Source: Datnioides undecimradiatus
Taxonomy: Eukaryota > Chordata > Actinopteri > Lobotiformes > Datnioididae
Direction of reading: 5' to 3'
Assembly: GCA_008933995.1 (NCBI GenBank)
Contig: WARS01000010.1
Location: forward strand, 10,395,001-10,459,000
DNA length: 64,000 bases
Positions 1 to 13,600 of the stretch are shown here, in pieces; positions within the stretch are counted from its first letter, which is position 1; every line of letters begins with the position of its first letter. Below the pieces are notes generated by a model that was given only the letters and a program-made list of their open reading frames with translations, had not been told where the DNA came from and ran no database searches. The translations under genes and the position numbers were made by a program.

Positions 1-368
1 TCAGTGCTGCTGGCAACAAGGGGGAGCGGGAGGAGCATAAGAAGAGACCACTGTGCCGTCCCCGGTTGAGATGAAAAATACAATCTGCATTTTTCAAGAC
101 TAGTCTGTCACATGTGGGTTTCAAATTGAGCTTTCACCTAACTTTGAAAAAGAGGTGAACATGGCTTTGGACGAAACCATGATCCTGTCATCAGTGGCTT
201 AGTTTGTGAAATGACTTTTCCGTGCAGCGCAGATTGTCATGATTGCAATAGCTTTTGAAACAGCTGTGGCCTGTACAGCAAATAGAAAAGCTGTCTGGTT
301 CTTTACCTCATGTAATAAATATACAAATGCCAATAGATGGTGATTTGCATTACAAATACAGAAAATAA

Positions 369-370
<2 letters not shown>

Positions 371-412
<42 letters not shown>
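371..412. repeat. (TAA)14 microsatellite
   Basis: Fourteen uninterrupted TAA units, preceded by A-rich sequence. Confidence 0.97.
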
Positions 413-415
<3 letters not shown>

Positions 416-1639
416 TCATCTGCTCAAGGTAATTTATTTGACCTGCACAGACATGAGCTCTCAGAAGTTTCCAGTGTATTTAGTTTAAGCATCATTATAA
501 CATAATGAGATACTGGTGTTGAGTTGAAATAAGGTATATGTGGCTATTGTTGCTGTTTAATGTCTGTGATATTAAAACAAGCAACTAACACAGACTCTGA
601 AATTGTACTGAAAGATGCACTGTTGTGGGGATGACCTCAGTATGACTATCAATAGATCATGTTAATTGTTTTTGCAGAGAACAGTTCACGTCACATGGAA
701 ATAAATAGGCGAGACTCCCACTTTCGAAGTATCACTGCAGACTGTGTGCGAGCACCAACGTGGGCGTAAGAAATTCCACAGTGCAGTTTGTCCCCGAGGT
801 TACTCCTTCTCCATTCATTATACTCCCAGAAGCTGCGCTCGGGGATGACAAAACGTCCCAAGAAATTTGACCCAGTCTGGCCCTTTAAAATACACCGATG
901 ATCCACACAGTGCCCCAATTTCTGTAGGACAAAGTATGATAGAGGATGTAACCTATTTTAGTGAGTATCTGAGATCAATGTGGGGTTCTATGACAAACAC
1001 TGTGGAAACTTCTGGACCACTGGAGGTCTGGCGTGTCTCCATACCTGTGTGCTTGACTCGGGGATAGAGTCAGCCAGTGGATCGGTATTATTGTGTTAGC
1101 TGGGTTTCTGAAAGGTGCACTTTACCGAAGTAAAGCAGAAGAACTCAGGTCAGCTCAAGTGATAAAGAATTTAATGCCCACACACACAGAGTTGTATTGA
1201 ATCAGACAGCCAGTCAATGCTGGTTCGAGAGCTATTCCTCTGTCACGTTTTCCTGTCATTGTCTCAAATTTAGCCCAGAGCTAAACCAGCCAGAGAAACA
1301 CCAATGAGGCTGCATCCTTTTTCCATTCGCTGCCTTTTCGATTATTGAGCTCATGGCTGTGGCTGTCATTTACAATTCTACTTAGTTTACTTCACAGTTA
1401 CAATATGACGATATCTTCCATCCAAGATGTCTTTATCGTAGTTGTGAAATAAAATGAGATTAAGGGCTGAGTTTATCAACAATTTTAAAAAGGCGACGCC
1501 TTACCGTCTGTCGTGCTGTCAGCCAGTGGGTAACACTGACAACACCAAACACATGGTCCTTCCTCTTCCTCTAACTCTTAGTTAGTCATCGAGAAGATGC
1601 GCAGTCCCTGGGTAACACTTCCTTCGACCATGGAGAATT

Positions 1640-2050
1640 TCTCACTCAGTGGAAGTGTAATGGCAGTTGGGAAAATAAAACAAGACAAGAGACTCGCAGC
1701 AGTTCAAAAGCAGCTTTATTGAGAAGTTGAAAAGGTGAGGCTTCTGAGAGCTGAGCAAGAGTTTTTGTGAGAGGAGGTAAAAGGGCGGGACTTCCTGCTG
1801 GTTGGTGGACGAAGCAGACATGATGATTAACCCAAGGCTCATGGAAACACGGGGTTAAACAAGATTAAGGCAAACATGAGAGGAGTAAACACTGGAGTTT
1901 AAGTTTGGCAGTGGTATTGGAAACACGTTGGTGAAATGGACAATTTGGCGTAAAGAGCCCAGGAATACTGCCAGGGCTTGATGAGTGGAAGGGAAACAGG
2001 TGCGCAGGTAGAATGACTAGAAATGAGGAAGAGGCACAGCCGGTACCATG
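1640..2050. repeat. Possible dispersed repeat, purine-rich
   Basis: Purine-rich text ending in a gggaaacaggtgcgcagg...aggaagaggcac...gacatta pattern, resembling the ends of dispersed fish repeats I have seen in general. It is not assigned to a family, and boundaries are unknown. Confidence 0.25.
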
Positions 2051-2480
2051 ACATTATGAGCATGAATGAATAAGTTATTAGATTTGACTGTGACTTATTC
2101 CTAATGATTTCTTTTTTTTTTCCCTTCCAGATTTGACATTCAGCTGTTTGTTGAATTATTTACCTAACTGCCTCAGAAGAGGTCTAAGCACACAACTTAA
2201 TTCTGCAGGCTGTACACTTTATTGTGGTTAGCAGAGGTGGTACATGGACCAAAAAAAGAGACTTTCCCTGCCTCAAAATCATTTTTCCATCATAAAACAA
2301 CCTGCAGTTGGCTTTCATAGCAGGCAAACCCTTGCAAGAAATTACATTCTTTTCTAACCAGCAAAGACGGACGTAATGCAAATGTATGGCAAAGCATTTT
2401 AATATTCAATTACTAGACTTGATATGTATTGCAGATATTTGTAATTCCCTCCTTCCTGGTAGAGAATGATCAATGCTGAC

Positions 2481-2890
2481 ATCCATAATGAAATTCTTAT
2501 TATCTAGAATTATAATTTCAGTTATTCTCAGTGACATTCTTCCAAGGACAAATTATGTCTTTTCAGTTATCCAAAATGGGAAAAAACGATATATCCTATA
2601 TGTAATGTCATGTCGAATATCCAGAAATGAAATATTGATTATGTGCAACTGCGGTCAAACTAAGATAATATAATCGTGGTCATCTTTAAAATTATTGTGC
2701 ATATCCATCATTTTTACGGGTCACAATAGAACTGTGGTGGTTTAAAATTACATTACACATATCTAGAATGTTTTTTCATCTGGAATTGAAATTAATTACA
2801 AAACAGTTGCGTTCTACATATTTCTAATAAGAATTTCATTACAGTTGTTGATGTTCAGAGTTCTGGAATTTCATTATAGCCCATTGATTA
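2481..2890. repeat. Decayed AT-rich repeat array with a tatctagaatt-like motif
   Basis: Related words recur in both orientations: tatctagaattataattt (2501-2518), tatccagaaatgaaat (about 2619-2634), atctagaatg (2761-2770), tctggaattgaaattaatta (about 2779-2798), tctaataagaatttcatta (2823-2841) and ttctggaatttcattata (about 2861-2878). This looks like an old minisatellite-like core of a non-autonomous element. Confidence 0.45.
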
Positions 2891-4121
2891 AATGTTTAAA
2901 CAGCCACCTAGGATTTGATGGTTTAAAAGATATCTTATATTTAGTTTTAACAAGATAAAAATACAAATATCTTCCCAATTTCCATATGATTTCTCTCAGT
3001 AGGAATGCTTTTATGTCCCCAAGATGGTCTAGAGGAGAGGGGGGAGTAACACAGTACCAGATTAAGAAAACCAGGGAGAGAGGTCTTCGGTAACGTAAGA
3101 TTATTTATTATGCCCAGAGCATTTAATAACTTTAGGGAGAGCCAATGAACAAAACACCCCTATTCTGCAAAGGAGAGAAAAGCAGGCAAACCGAGCTGTA
3201 CAAAGAAAAGTTACAAACCTGTAGCTGACTCCCTGACCAAAGGAAAACAGGAGAAAAACACAGCTGTACACAAAAACAGCAGCTCTCGCCTACAAGCTCT
3301 TTTGGGGAAGGACTGAACAGTGGGTAAACTGAACAATCACAGGAAGTCACCAGGACACAACCAACACACAAGTGAAATGTTACACAGACAAACCGAATCA
3401 ACACAACAGATCAGCGTCTGGCAACCCACAAAAGGTGCCATGAGGCCCCGGAGTGAAGCTCCTCAGCCTTTTTGTACCCCACTGGTGATTTACTGATTAC
3501 TGGCACCTGGACTGTTGCAGCCAATAACCAAGTGGGGACGGAACAGGAACCGGAGCAGCACAACACAGATCGAGATTTATCTAACATTCAGCACAAAGTT
3601 ACAAGTTTTGTGCTGAACTGATGACTTACAACTGAACAAGCAGAACCAGAGATCCCGGGTAACAGGTCTGGCAACCTTTTTTTTTTTTTTTGATTGTCAA
3701 ACTTGTAGTCGTCAGCCCCAAGTGACATCACTTGAGGCAAGGTATCAGACTTCACGCAGCTCCCTCTGGAGCAACAATCGTTTTTGACATACTGCAGACT
3801 TAGATGCATAAACCTCTTTTTGGCTGCCTACATTTTAAATTAAAGAGCGAAGAGGGGGCATAACATGCTCGCACGAGTTTGTTTTTGGAACAGTCATATG
3901 GGTCATTTCGGAAGACGGTAACCCATTTTGTCTTTTAGATGTGTGGACCCTTTTTTAAGATACAACTCCCAGATGTTTCACCAGAGCCGCGGTTGTCAGA
4001 ATGCCTCAGAGCATTGTGCCTTGCTTACATCTCTTCAGAGGAGGGACACCGTAACCTACCTCATTTCACTTCAAACTGTTTGTTCATCCACTTTTCGCTC
4101 TCAATATCACAAAACAACTTT

Positions 4122-4146
4122 CACACACACACACACACACACACAC
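4122..4146. repeat. (CA)n microsatellite
   Basis: About 12 perfect CA units. Confidence 0.95.
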
Positions 4147-7100
4147 GTGATTAACGTATACTATATCATATTCATGTCTACTCTCAAGATCGTAAAAGAT
4201 GTTTCGTGCTGCTCACGGAGCATCTCGTGGGTGGAGGCAAGTCGCACAACCTTTACCTCTTTATCTTTTTTAAGTTGTTTCACTCAAGCTCGCTGTGCAT
4301 TCAAGGACAGAGGATCTGTCGCTGTATTCTGACTTCTCTGACAACAGTGTGCGTTTGAGAGTGTGTTTGCTCAGTGTGTCACTTCGATGACATTCTGACA
4401 ATGTTGCGTTTCCTTGGTACTGATCAAATCAACTTTCTCGCAGCCTTTATTCTCAGCTGGTGGCGTGGTTGTGTTTGCTTTTTGTTCTTATTTGGTCTTT
4501 TATGGCATAATAATGTTCAGGAAATATCAGTTGGGTGCAAATATAATTAAAAAAAAAAAGCAGAGTTTAATTGGATTGAAGGAAGCTGTGGCACACATCA
4601 CTCATCTCATCTCCTGATACAACAACCAGCCGCCTTTTCCCAAAACTGCATCAAACAGAGAATCAACCAGTTCTCAATCCCAGGTCTAATATTGACGCTT
4701 TGCCACACGGCTCAGTGTCTCATATGGACACACGAGATACCCCTCAGCAGCTGTGTGAGACGCACCGGGCTTTCAGCTAATTCCAATGTAAACCCATCCA
4801 CTCACCTAATACTAGACGCTTGGATCAATCGCTCCACACTTCCAGTCACTCCGATATTAACCCAACCAGCGCTGTAAGATACCTAATTCCCATATTTTCT
4901 TTTAACAAACTCCTCAACACTACTAAACACTAAAACCTGAAAGCATCATTGTTGATAGATATTTCAGTAACAGAATGTGTGTTTTGAAATGGAATGACGG
5001 CTGACGACATGAAACAGGGGTTTGAACACGGGTCCGCACAGAAGACGACGTCCTCGTTTAAGCCTAACCTGCCTTTGCACTAGTTTGCGTCTAATCTTGT
5101 ACCTCACACGGATAAATGGGATGTAAATGAGCTGATTAAACTGGACTTCACACTTCACATCCCTCGTTTAATCCCTGGAATGAGAATGGGCTGGAAGAAT
5201 ACACGAGATTACACTGTAATAAACAAATGCCTTCACACGATGTTCAGTTAGGCTTTAAACACAGTTTTTAATGAAACCTAAACCACAAGTTGATCGCTCG
5301 ATGTATCTGGGGTTCACATGTTCTGACCCTGCTCGTTACCACCTTCTCCAAAGACTCTGCATCACTGATCCGGGAAATCATTTTTATTTATGTTGCCTGG
5401 AAACGAGGAACGGCTGAGCTCACCCACAAACTAAACTTACCCAGCCCTCAGTGACCTGGCTCGGCCACATCAAAGCCGAGATCATATTCTGAAGTCGACG
5501 TCAGGGGCGACCAATGGACCACTTACTGCAACAAATTCATGCATAGTTGATTTCTATTTAAGCGCTGGAAGGCTCCCTGTTGTTCATCTTCACATTAGAA
5601 AGGTGTTCAGTGCTCATTTCCTCCAGAGCCCCCTCATTAACTGGAAAGGGATAAGAGAAGCAGTAGATCAGTTCCACTTGTGTGCTGATATTACTGCAGA
5701 AACAGGGCTGGGTTTTACATCTTTATATCCAAACTTAAATAAAAGCCTTGTCTTCAACAGATTATTCTCAACTGAATCATATAATGACTGCGGTCTGGAA
5801 AAACGCCTGGCAGTGTTTAGACATTTAGTTTGAGTCTGTTGTCACAGGTTTGAGAATGTAATTTGTGATTTTGTGTGTCAAGAACTAAAAATGAAGTGTG
5901 ACTCTTGCCTGAAATATCAATGTGATGATCAAATTAAATAGATATCATACATTTGGGATGCACATACGTGTTTACATGGTATACATATGCATTGTATAAT
6001 CGTTTTTTATAATATAGATGTCATTCATTTGAAAATGTATTTTGGTAAAGGAAAAAAAACATGTTTATTGTACTTGATAGAATAATAATGTCATTTGTAA
6101 CAGAGCTGATTGTGTAACAGTAACACTAGGCCTAAACAAGGCAAGGTCATTTAGTGACAAGCACAACCTGCAACCAAACTACCCGTCAGATGGAAAACAT
6201 TAGACTAATGCTCTCCTCTATGAAAACATAGGGGTCTTTACAAGTCAAATTGAAAAGTGAGCTCCAGCTCACTGGGTTTGATGGATGACATTGCACAAAA
6301 CAAGCCAATAGGAAACCCTGCAGCGCCTCAGATGGAAAACCTGATTGGCATCTATGTCATTAAATTTAATATGCATAAAACATGGACAATAAGAAGTCAA
6401 ACCCGGTCAAGTTTCTAGAGTTTAACTAGAGCACTGTAGAGCTAGAACAGTGATTTTTAACTTAAGCAAATCAAAAACCAAACACATCAGCATTCAAACA
6501 CTGCCCTGACTTTTCATTTGATTTGAATATTTTCTTGTATTCAGGTGTGTGAGTGTGCGTTATTTAGTTGAGGTTTTGCTCATGTGGCAGTGCTCTGCTG
6601 GAACATGAGCTAATGTGAAGAACAGCAGAGAAGTACAGACCCAACATATCTGCTGTTTGGCAGATTCAGGTGAGCTCACGGAGGCCGTTGCCGCGTGCTC
6701 GGTGTGTGGTCGTGTCAGAGGCTTCAGAGCTGACTTCAGGTCCAGAGGAGTGACATTTCCTTATTAGTATGCAGATTTTATGTAAATCACACTCTCCTTA
6801 ACCCCTTCACTCTAACCCTCTTTTCTACGCCAACACGGTGATGACAGTTGAAAGTGAAAAACATAAAAAGAAAAGTTAAAAATAAAATGAAATCACTCTT
6901 AATGTCTGTGTTTTATTTTTCAGGGTAATGTTTTAAAGTCCCAGTAAGACTCTCCCACAGTCTGCCTTTTTTCTTTTTCTAGCCATGTTTCACTTTTAAA
7001 CATGAAAATAAAAAAAATACACATTTTATTATAATTTTGACATATATCGTTCTCCCAACTGGGGCTACTGACATTTCATTTTGCTCGAGTAATTTCAATA

Positions 7101-10100
7101 TTTTCAGGCTTGAACTCGCACGAAAAAAACATGCTACAGAGAATGAATATCACAATTAATATACATTAAATCTCAAAATTGCAACCTGATGTGGCGACTA
7201 CATGCCTGTCCCATATGACTTGAAATACTGCGAAATGTTTGTATCCTGTGTTACAAACATATATAACCAATGATCAGTGCAGATTAAGAACAAATCACAG
7301 TCATATTACCACTTTTGTGTGTGTGTGTGTTTGTGTCATCGTAGCAACATGTGGTCCTGGAAACATCTACTGTAGCATGAACTATCACATGAGTGGTTTT
7401 GGGTTATCTGCCAGGTGTGTATGTGTCTGCGTGGATATCAGAGTGCTAGAGTTACAACTGTGCAGGACGCAGCGATGATACTTTGTAGTTGTAGTTGGGA
7501 CGAAGATGAAAGCCAAGTTGGAAGGCAGGTGTGGTTTCACATTCACGTAACAAAGAATGTTTACAGCAGATGGACAACTGAAAAATTCCCCACTTAGCTG
7601 TAATTTTGTAAAGAAACACAGTGAAAACAAGTCCTCACTTGGCATGAACAGCAGAAACTAGAGGAGCAGTGGCCCTGAAAACAAGACTACTAATAACAGT
7701 GCCACCAATAATGATAGATGCTGATTTACAGGTATTGTTTACACGTCTAAGCAGCAAACATTTTCAAACCACCGGGATGGCTTTTTCCTGACTGAACAGA
7801 CTCAAAAACCGACTCCGCGATGAAACGAGTCGTTGCATAAACATTTGCTTTTTCAGTCTAGTGTCTAGAGTCAGTCAGTTTGCAGAGGTGTTGCACTGTT
7901 TGCCCGGGTTAGATTGCCATCTTGGTTAGGTATCAAGAATTATCTTCATCCTTTGCCTCATCCAGCGGAGAGATAATGAGAGCTCCATCATGCAGCGCAG
8001 CATTACACCGTAAACGCCTGCACTTACACCTGAATGAAGTGGCCAATTTTCGGGGGTTACTATATTCATTCTTCTATTCCCTCTTCCCCTCTGGCAGTTT
8101 TTGAGTTAGAGTAGTGTTTCTCATCAGTGAACAAAACTGACATGGGTAATGAGTTTCCTCATTTTCTCTTGGCGAGTTTCTGTTTCAGCTATGTAGGTGC
8201 TTTTGGCAAAGTCATTAGAGCTGAACTTGTGCCACAGTCTGCTGGTATTTTCTGCACCGGTTTTAGTAAAATCTCCATGCAAGTCACCCACACACGTTTT
8301 TTTTTAAACCGCCCTAACATAAATATAAACACAAAATACTCAGGGGAGCACGAGATATAAAGTGTTTGTTCACAAGCAACTGCATGTTTCTCATGGTGCA
8401 TTGTTTTAATTTAATTTCTGGTAGCAACAATTAATATTAAGCTGTTTTCTCATATGCAGGATTACAGCCTCTCCCTGCTGAGAAATGTTGCACATTTGAT
8501 TTCAAACGCTACCATATAATCTGAAAAAAAAAAACCCCAACAAATAAACAAACAGCAAATCAGCACTTTTGAATCCTGTAAACAATTAGCTCTTTGCAGA
8601 AACCTTAAGTGTTAGTGAAGCGGCGCTGCCACTGACACACTAAAGCAGTTAATTCCCCTGGTGCATGTGGTGAACTGGTGAATTTCCACTGGAGGACTCT
8701 CAAATCTCACGTTTTGCCAGTGTGTCAGAAGTACAACGATGCCCCAGTGTGTGTGTGTGTTAGACAAATATAATAAATATGGGAGAGAGGAAGGACGTCC
8801 AAAATTAATTAAACCGAGATGATTAATAAGTAACAAAACAACAAAATCATGATTAGTAGACAAAAAAACAAAAACATGGATTAAACCAAAGGACAAGAGA
8901 ACAAAACAGCACAGAAACAACAACAGATGCATAAGTTGAAAGGGAAATGAAATGAATTAATACACTCGGTCTGCGGTAGCCTCCCCTTGAAGACATCCTC
9001 TTTGGTGCACAGGATCAAGAGAACTGTTGTATCTTTTTCCACTGAAAGCAGACTGATGCAGCAAGAATCAGAAAGCACAAATCTTAAGACTTCCTGGCAT
9101 CCATCTGTGACTATGAAGGTCAAACCGATGCTTCAACCACACAGTTTTAAGATTGAATCATGCAGATCAAACCCTAAAGCACTCTCACCTCGAGACTGGC
9201 TCACCTGCAGAATAACAGACCGATGTGAATAAATGTTTAAAGGAGCCTTTCACATAAATGCAGATTCTAATATCTCACCTGAATAGTAAAGACACGGAAA
9301 TTGGAAAGAATTGCTTGACAAATCTATTGCAATCTCTCGAAAGATCACCAAATCAAAGAAGAAAAAAATACAAAAAGATAGTAAAAAGTTTTACTACTTT
9401 TCAATATCAGTTTTGGATGAATGTCTAAAAAGTCTGAAAAGTCTAAATCACTCTCAAATCTCTCCCTTTTCCTCTTATTTAAGTAAATAAATCAATAATA
9501 TTTACTAAATTATAATATATTACAATTCTCTGAGCATTGGAAAAAAATAATCCATTCATCAGACATACAGTACAAGCTTGAATGGTGAAGACATAATTAC
9601 TATTATCAAACTGTCTGTACACCGCGGACAACACGTGTCATCTCTCCACCAACAAGTAAAGCAGCCAGTGCCATTAAAGCAACGCTGTCATGTCTCTGTA
9701 TAGATACTGAGGGAGGCAGCCATTAGCGACATAATGTAAACAGAGTGAACTGGCATCACTTAGTTTCTTTTCATGACTATTTTCAGGGTATATTTGGATG
9801 TTTCTCATAAAAGAAATGTAGATATGGCCTGCGCTGATGACGCAAGCCAATATTATCAAGGGATACACACCGACATACGGAGCTATTAACGCTAGACTTT
9901 GTGCGTGTACTGAATGTGTGTCCCATTGTAGCACTCTGCTGTGAGATGGGTGTTGTGTTGTATGCTTTAAATTCAGTAGAAAATTAGTATATAGTACAAA
10001 TACTTCCTTTACCAAATAAAAAAAAAAAAAAATATATGTGTACCAATGCAGTTGAATGATAACAGAAACTTTGCCACGCAGCCCCTTTTATAGTGTCAGT

Positions 10101-10199
10101 ACTGTAGACTGCATGTTAGATTGCTTAATTACAATTACTGATGCTTATATTTGCAAGCTGCATGGCAGTCAGTGTAGCTGATCTGTTAAGTTGGTGCCA

Positions 10200-10570
10200 A
10201 ACAAGGAACCCTTGGGGATCAGGGCAAGTTGAAAAGGGGAGGTCTAAAATCCAACTCAAATAAACCCAAGAGCAAAAATAGAAGTATCACACTAAAACTC
10301 AGGAAACATTAAGAAATCTACAAGGACAAAAGCGCACGTAAGGGATGATCTGACATGAGACGTGACAAACAAGGACAAGGAAGTGACAAACAATATATAG
10401 ACACAAGGGAGGGAGGGCAGACGAGACGCAGGTGAAACAGATCAGCTAAGCAGACACAGGTGAAAATGACACAGGAATGAAACAGGCACACAGACACAGG
10501 AAGAAAAGAAACACTCCATAAAATCAAACAGGAAATAACTGAAAACACAGAAACAAAACTCAAACCTCCT
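10200..10570. repeat. Possible dispersed repeat, AC/purine-rich
   Basis: Repeated gacacagg/caggtgaaa/aacaggaaa words give a degenerate, cytosine-adenine-rich text that resembles common fish interspersed repeats. The family was not identified. Confidence 0.3.
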
Positions 10571-10600
10571 GCCAGCCCGGAGCTGAGAAAGCTAGCTGCA

Positions 10601-13600
10601 TGGCTAACCTAGTTAACCACTAAACACCTTTAGTTAGCATCAGTTAGCAATTTCTTATGCAACAAGTAAAGCTATCTGAATTGCCTTTATTCAAACTGGC
10701 TTTAAAACATTTAATGTTATCGCAATGAAAAGTCCAAATTGTACCACTGAGGTCAAAGGGATTGTTCATGACGTCGTTTTAAAATCATTTAACGGCGTAA
10801 TAAAAGTTAATGATATCTTTATGACACGTTCAAATTGTACCATTGCATGCCCTTGAGGTCAAGCAAATAATTCATGACCCCGCTGGGAAAGCAGTTAATA
10901 ACAATAACTCTTTTACAGATGTAGCATCTTTCCAAATCAGAGTTGACAAACTGCTTTGAGAGAAAAAAAGCACAAAAAAACAGGAACAAGAGAAAGCCAA
11001 AAAGTCCAACATAAGGAAAAGTTAAATTTTAAAGTTAAAAAGGAGACAAGACATTCAAAATGTGAATAAAAGTAATAAAAAGCTATAAAAATACACCATT
11101 ACATAAAAGCTTTAGGTACAATAAAAAAAATGCATTATAAGGAAGAAAAGTAGTAAAAAGAGACTGTTACATAAAAGCAAGTCTATAAAAATGGTTTTGA
11201 AAGAAGTCGCTGATTCTGCAAATCTTATGTCAGGTTGTTCCAAAGCTCTGAAAACAAGAGCACAGATCACCTCGAATTTGGAATGACCCGTGGGGGCCCA
11301 GCTGACGTAAACTGGCTCATATAGGGGTCAACCTGGGCCACTCAAGCAGAATCAATCTCAGCCAATGGAGGGAAGCCACGATTGGGTGGGTGTAACATTA
11401 AAACAAGTGACAGTGTATTAACACTGAATCCGAATCGTACCACTGTTGAGAATATTCATGGCATATTTATGATGGTTTGAGGACAACCAATGTTAAAACC
11501 AACCGCATACGAGCGCCTGATGTGACGCAAAGACGTGACGCTGAGAAGTTTGATCGTCAGGCTGCGGCGTCGTCGTGGTACACGCCGAGCTGAGCTATGT
11601 CACCTTTGCATTAAAATGGAATTGACCAAACACGACTCTGAACCAAAACAGCTGTTAACATTCGTAAAGACTCCAGTGTCACATCGCCTCCGTGCCCTAA
11701 ATAAAGTGCCCAAAATTAATGTAGGTATATTATTTATCACCTCCTGTTGTTGTATTTTTTTCTTGCTGCCCCCCCCCACACACACACACACCCACAAGGG
11801 CTAATGTCATCCACAGCCATCCTGGCTTGTTTATATTCCCAGAATAGGCCGTAAAAATACATTAGCTTGGAGCTTCAGACTCCATGCCCGCACCCAGGGT
11901 TGAATAGAGGTGGCCAAGGTGCCATTTCAGAGAGTACAGGGAAAATCACAGGCGTCGTTACTCTCCATTATATGACTGAGATATTATTTTGGTTGTTTTT
12001 CAATAGAATGTGGTGCTTTTGCAGTTGGTTCAGTGGCCCCGGTGGATGTAGCATGAAATTAGCAAATTGGTGGTATGTTATTACGGGCAACATTTGCTCC
12101 AAGTGCAAACTGTTTCCTGAAGGTTATCATTATGATAATTGTGATAATTCTTTTATTTTTGCCACAGCAGATCCAGCTCCTATCAGGGCTTTAAATAGAC
12201 TTTTTTTATGATTAGGCGCAGCCCCGCCCACGTGTGGCTGCATGTGAAATCTAATTAAGGTGCTATTTCTTTAAAAGTGTTTACTTCTAGCAGGTGATGA
12301 TGTACCAGATAACATGAAAGCTTCATTATCAAAACTGTAAGAAAACATACTTTCCAGTAGAGAGCAAGGGAACAGTATCGACATATTGGAAAGCATTGTT
12401 ATCAGAACTACATGATCAGTATCTTACATATGCATTTATTCATGCGGCTGTCACTTTTGTTTTGATCTACAAATGACGTGCAATTCCCAGCCACAGTACA
12501 TTAAGGAGAGGCCTTGGAGAAGAGGTGCCTCAACACTCACACACTGGCACAGGGTAATGGTTTAGAGCAAATGACATTTGGGGGGGGTAGAAAGGGGGGG
12601 AAGAGAGAAACAGAAAAAAATCATATTATGAGAGTAAGTGCTCTGACAAGGCAACGGGTCTTCAGTCAGTTTTTGAAGACAGGGTGTCGACCATATCGAG
12701 TTTCGCCAACTTGTTTCGCCACCAGCACGCGCGAGAAGAGTTTGGTTTGGGGTTTTCCTGCCGCCCATTTGGACTGGTCGCGTAGACTGTAGAGACCAAC
12801 GTCACACAATCAAAAATCTCTGAAAGTCTCACTGAAGTCATAACAGCTGCCGCTGGAAATTCAGAGAAATTACCTTATTCCTCTTTGATTTCCCTCATAA
12901 CTCGTGAACTCGTGAGGTCTGTCTCTATCACCCAGACTTTCTACTATTTTGCAGCGCCTTTTCACAGAAAAATCACAACCAGTCTTCACCACATGACACA
13001 TTCACAGCTTACAAATGTTATTGTTTTGCGAATACCACAGTTTTGAAGCTTATCTTCCATAAACTGCCTTTAGCGACAACTGCCGCTGTAGTTGCCCCAA
13101 AAGATGGAACATGCAAGCTTTCTGACTCTGACACTGCTATGATTAAGGTTTGGTTAGGTCAAATCATAAAAAAATGAATAACTGAATGACTGAAGACAGT
13201 AATCGTGGCCATGGTCCAAAGAAACAGTAGGAAACAGGAAGCAGACTGTGGTGTCACATGCCAAAGTCTAATTCTTTTGAGATGTAATCATATAAAAATC
13301 CCAATGTTCCAAGACAGTTTTATTAAAATAACTCATTTATTGTGCAGCCTGGGCGACGTACTGTATCCACTCTTTGAGAGCTTTCTCGTGTTAATCAGAA
13401 ATGTATTCAATTTCACAGATTTGTGGTCAGATCTTTTCAAGGAATCGGGTTCTGCCACACTGAATCATTTACCGCACTCATAGTGCATAGACGGAAGCTT
13501 GAGGCAGGGATGCTCTGCAAAATTCAATACTCTTCAAGCTCTCACTCTCTCCAGACCCACATCCAAATTGGGTGCCACGGTAACAAGGTGAATTCGCACA

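Larger units (their letters stand above)
1..10600. other. Intergenic DNA downstream of cdh8, distal half
   Basis: No gene could be supported on either strand. Contents: TAA microsatellite (371-412), a possible dispersed-repeat end (1640-2050), a decayed AT-rich repeat array (2481-2890), a CA microsatellite (4122-4146), and an AC/purine-rich possible repeat (10200-10570). Short open frames here are scattered and show no recognisable domain. Confidence 0.6.

Noticed and set aside
691-918. 75-codon minus-strand frame, considered as a transposase or retroelement relic
   Set aside because: No recognisable catalytic motif or family signature, and no terminal repeats seen around it.
3031-3560. Possible LTR or other retroelement end
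   Set aside because: Composition is suggestive, but I could not find paired terminal repeats, a primer-binding site or any reverse transcriptase motif.
3928-4332. 134-codon plus-strand frame
   Set aside because: Crosses the CA microsatellite (a run of THTHTH in the product) and shows no domain.
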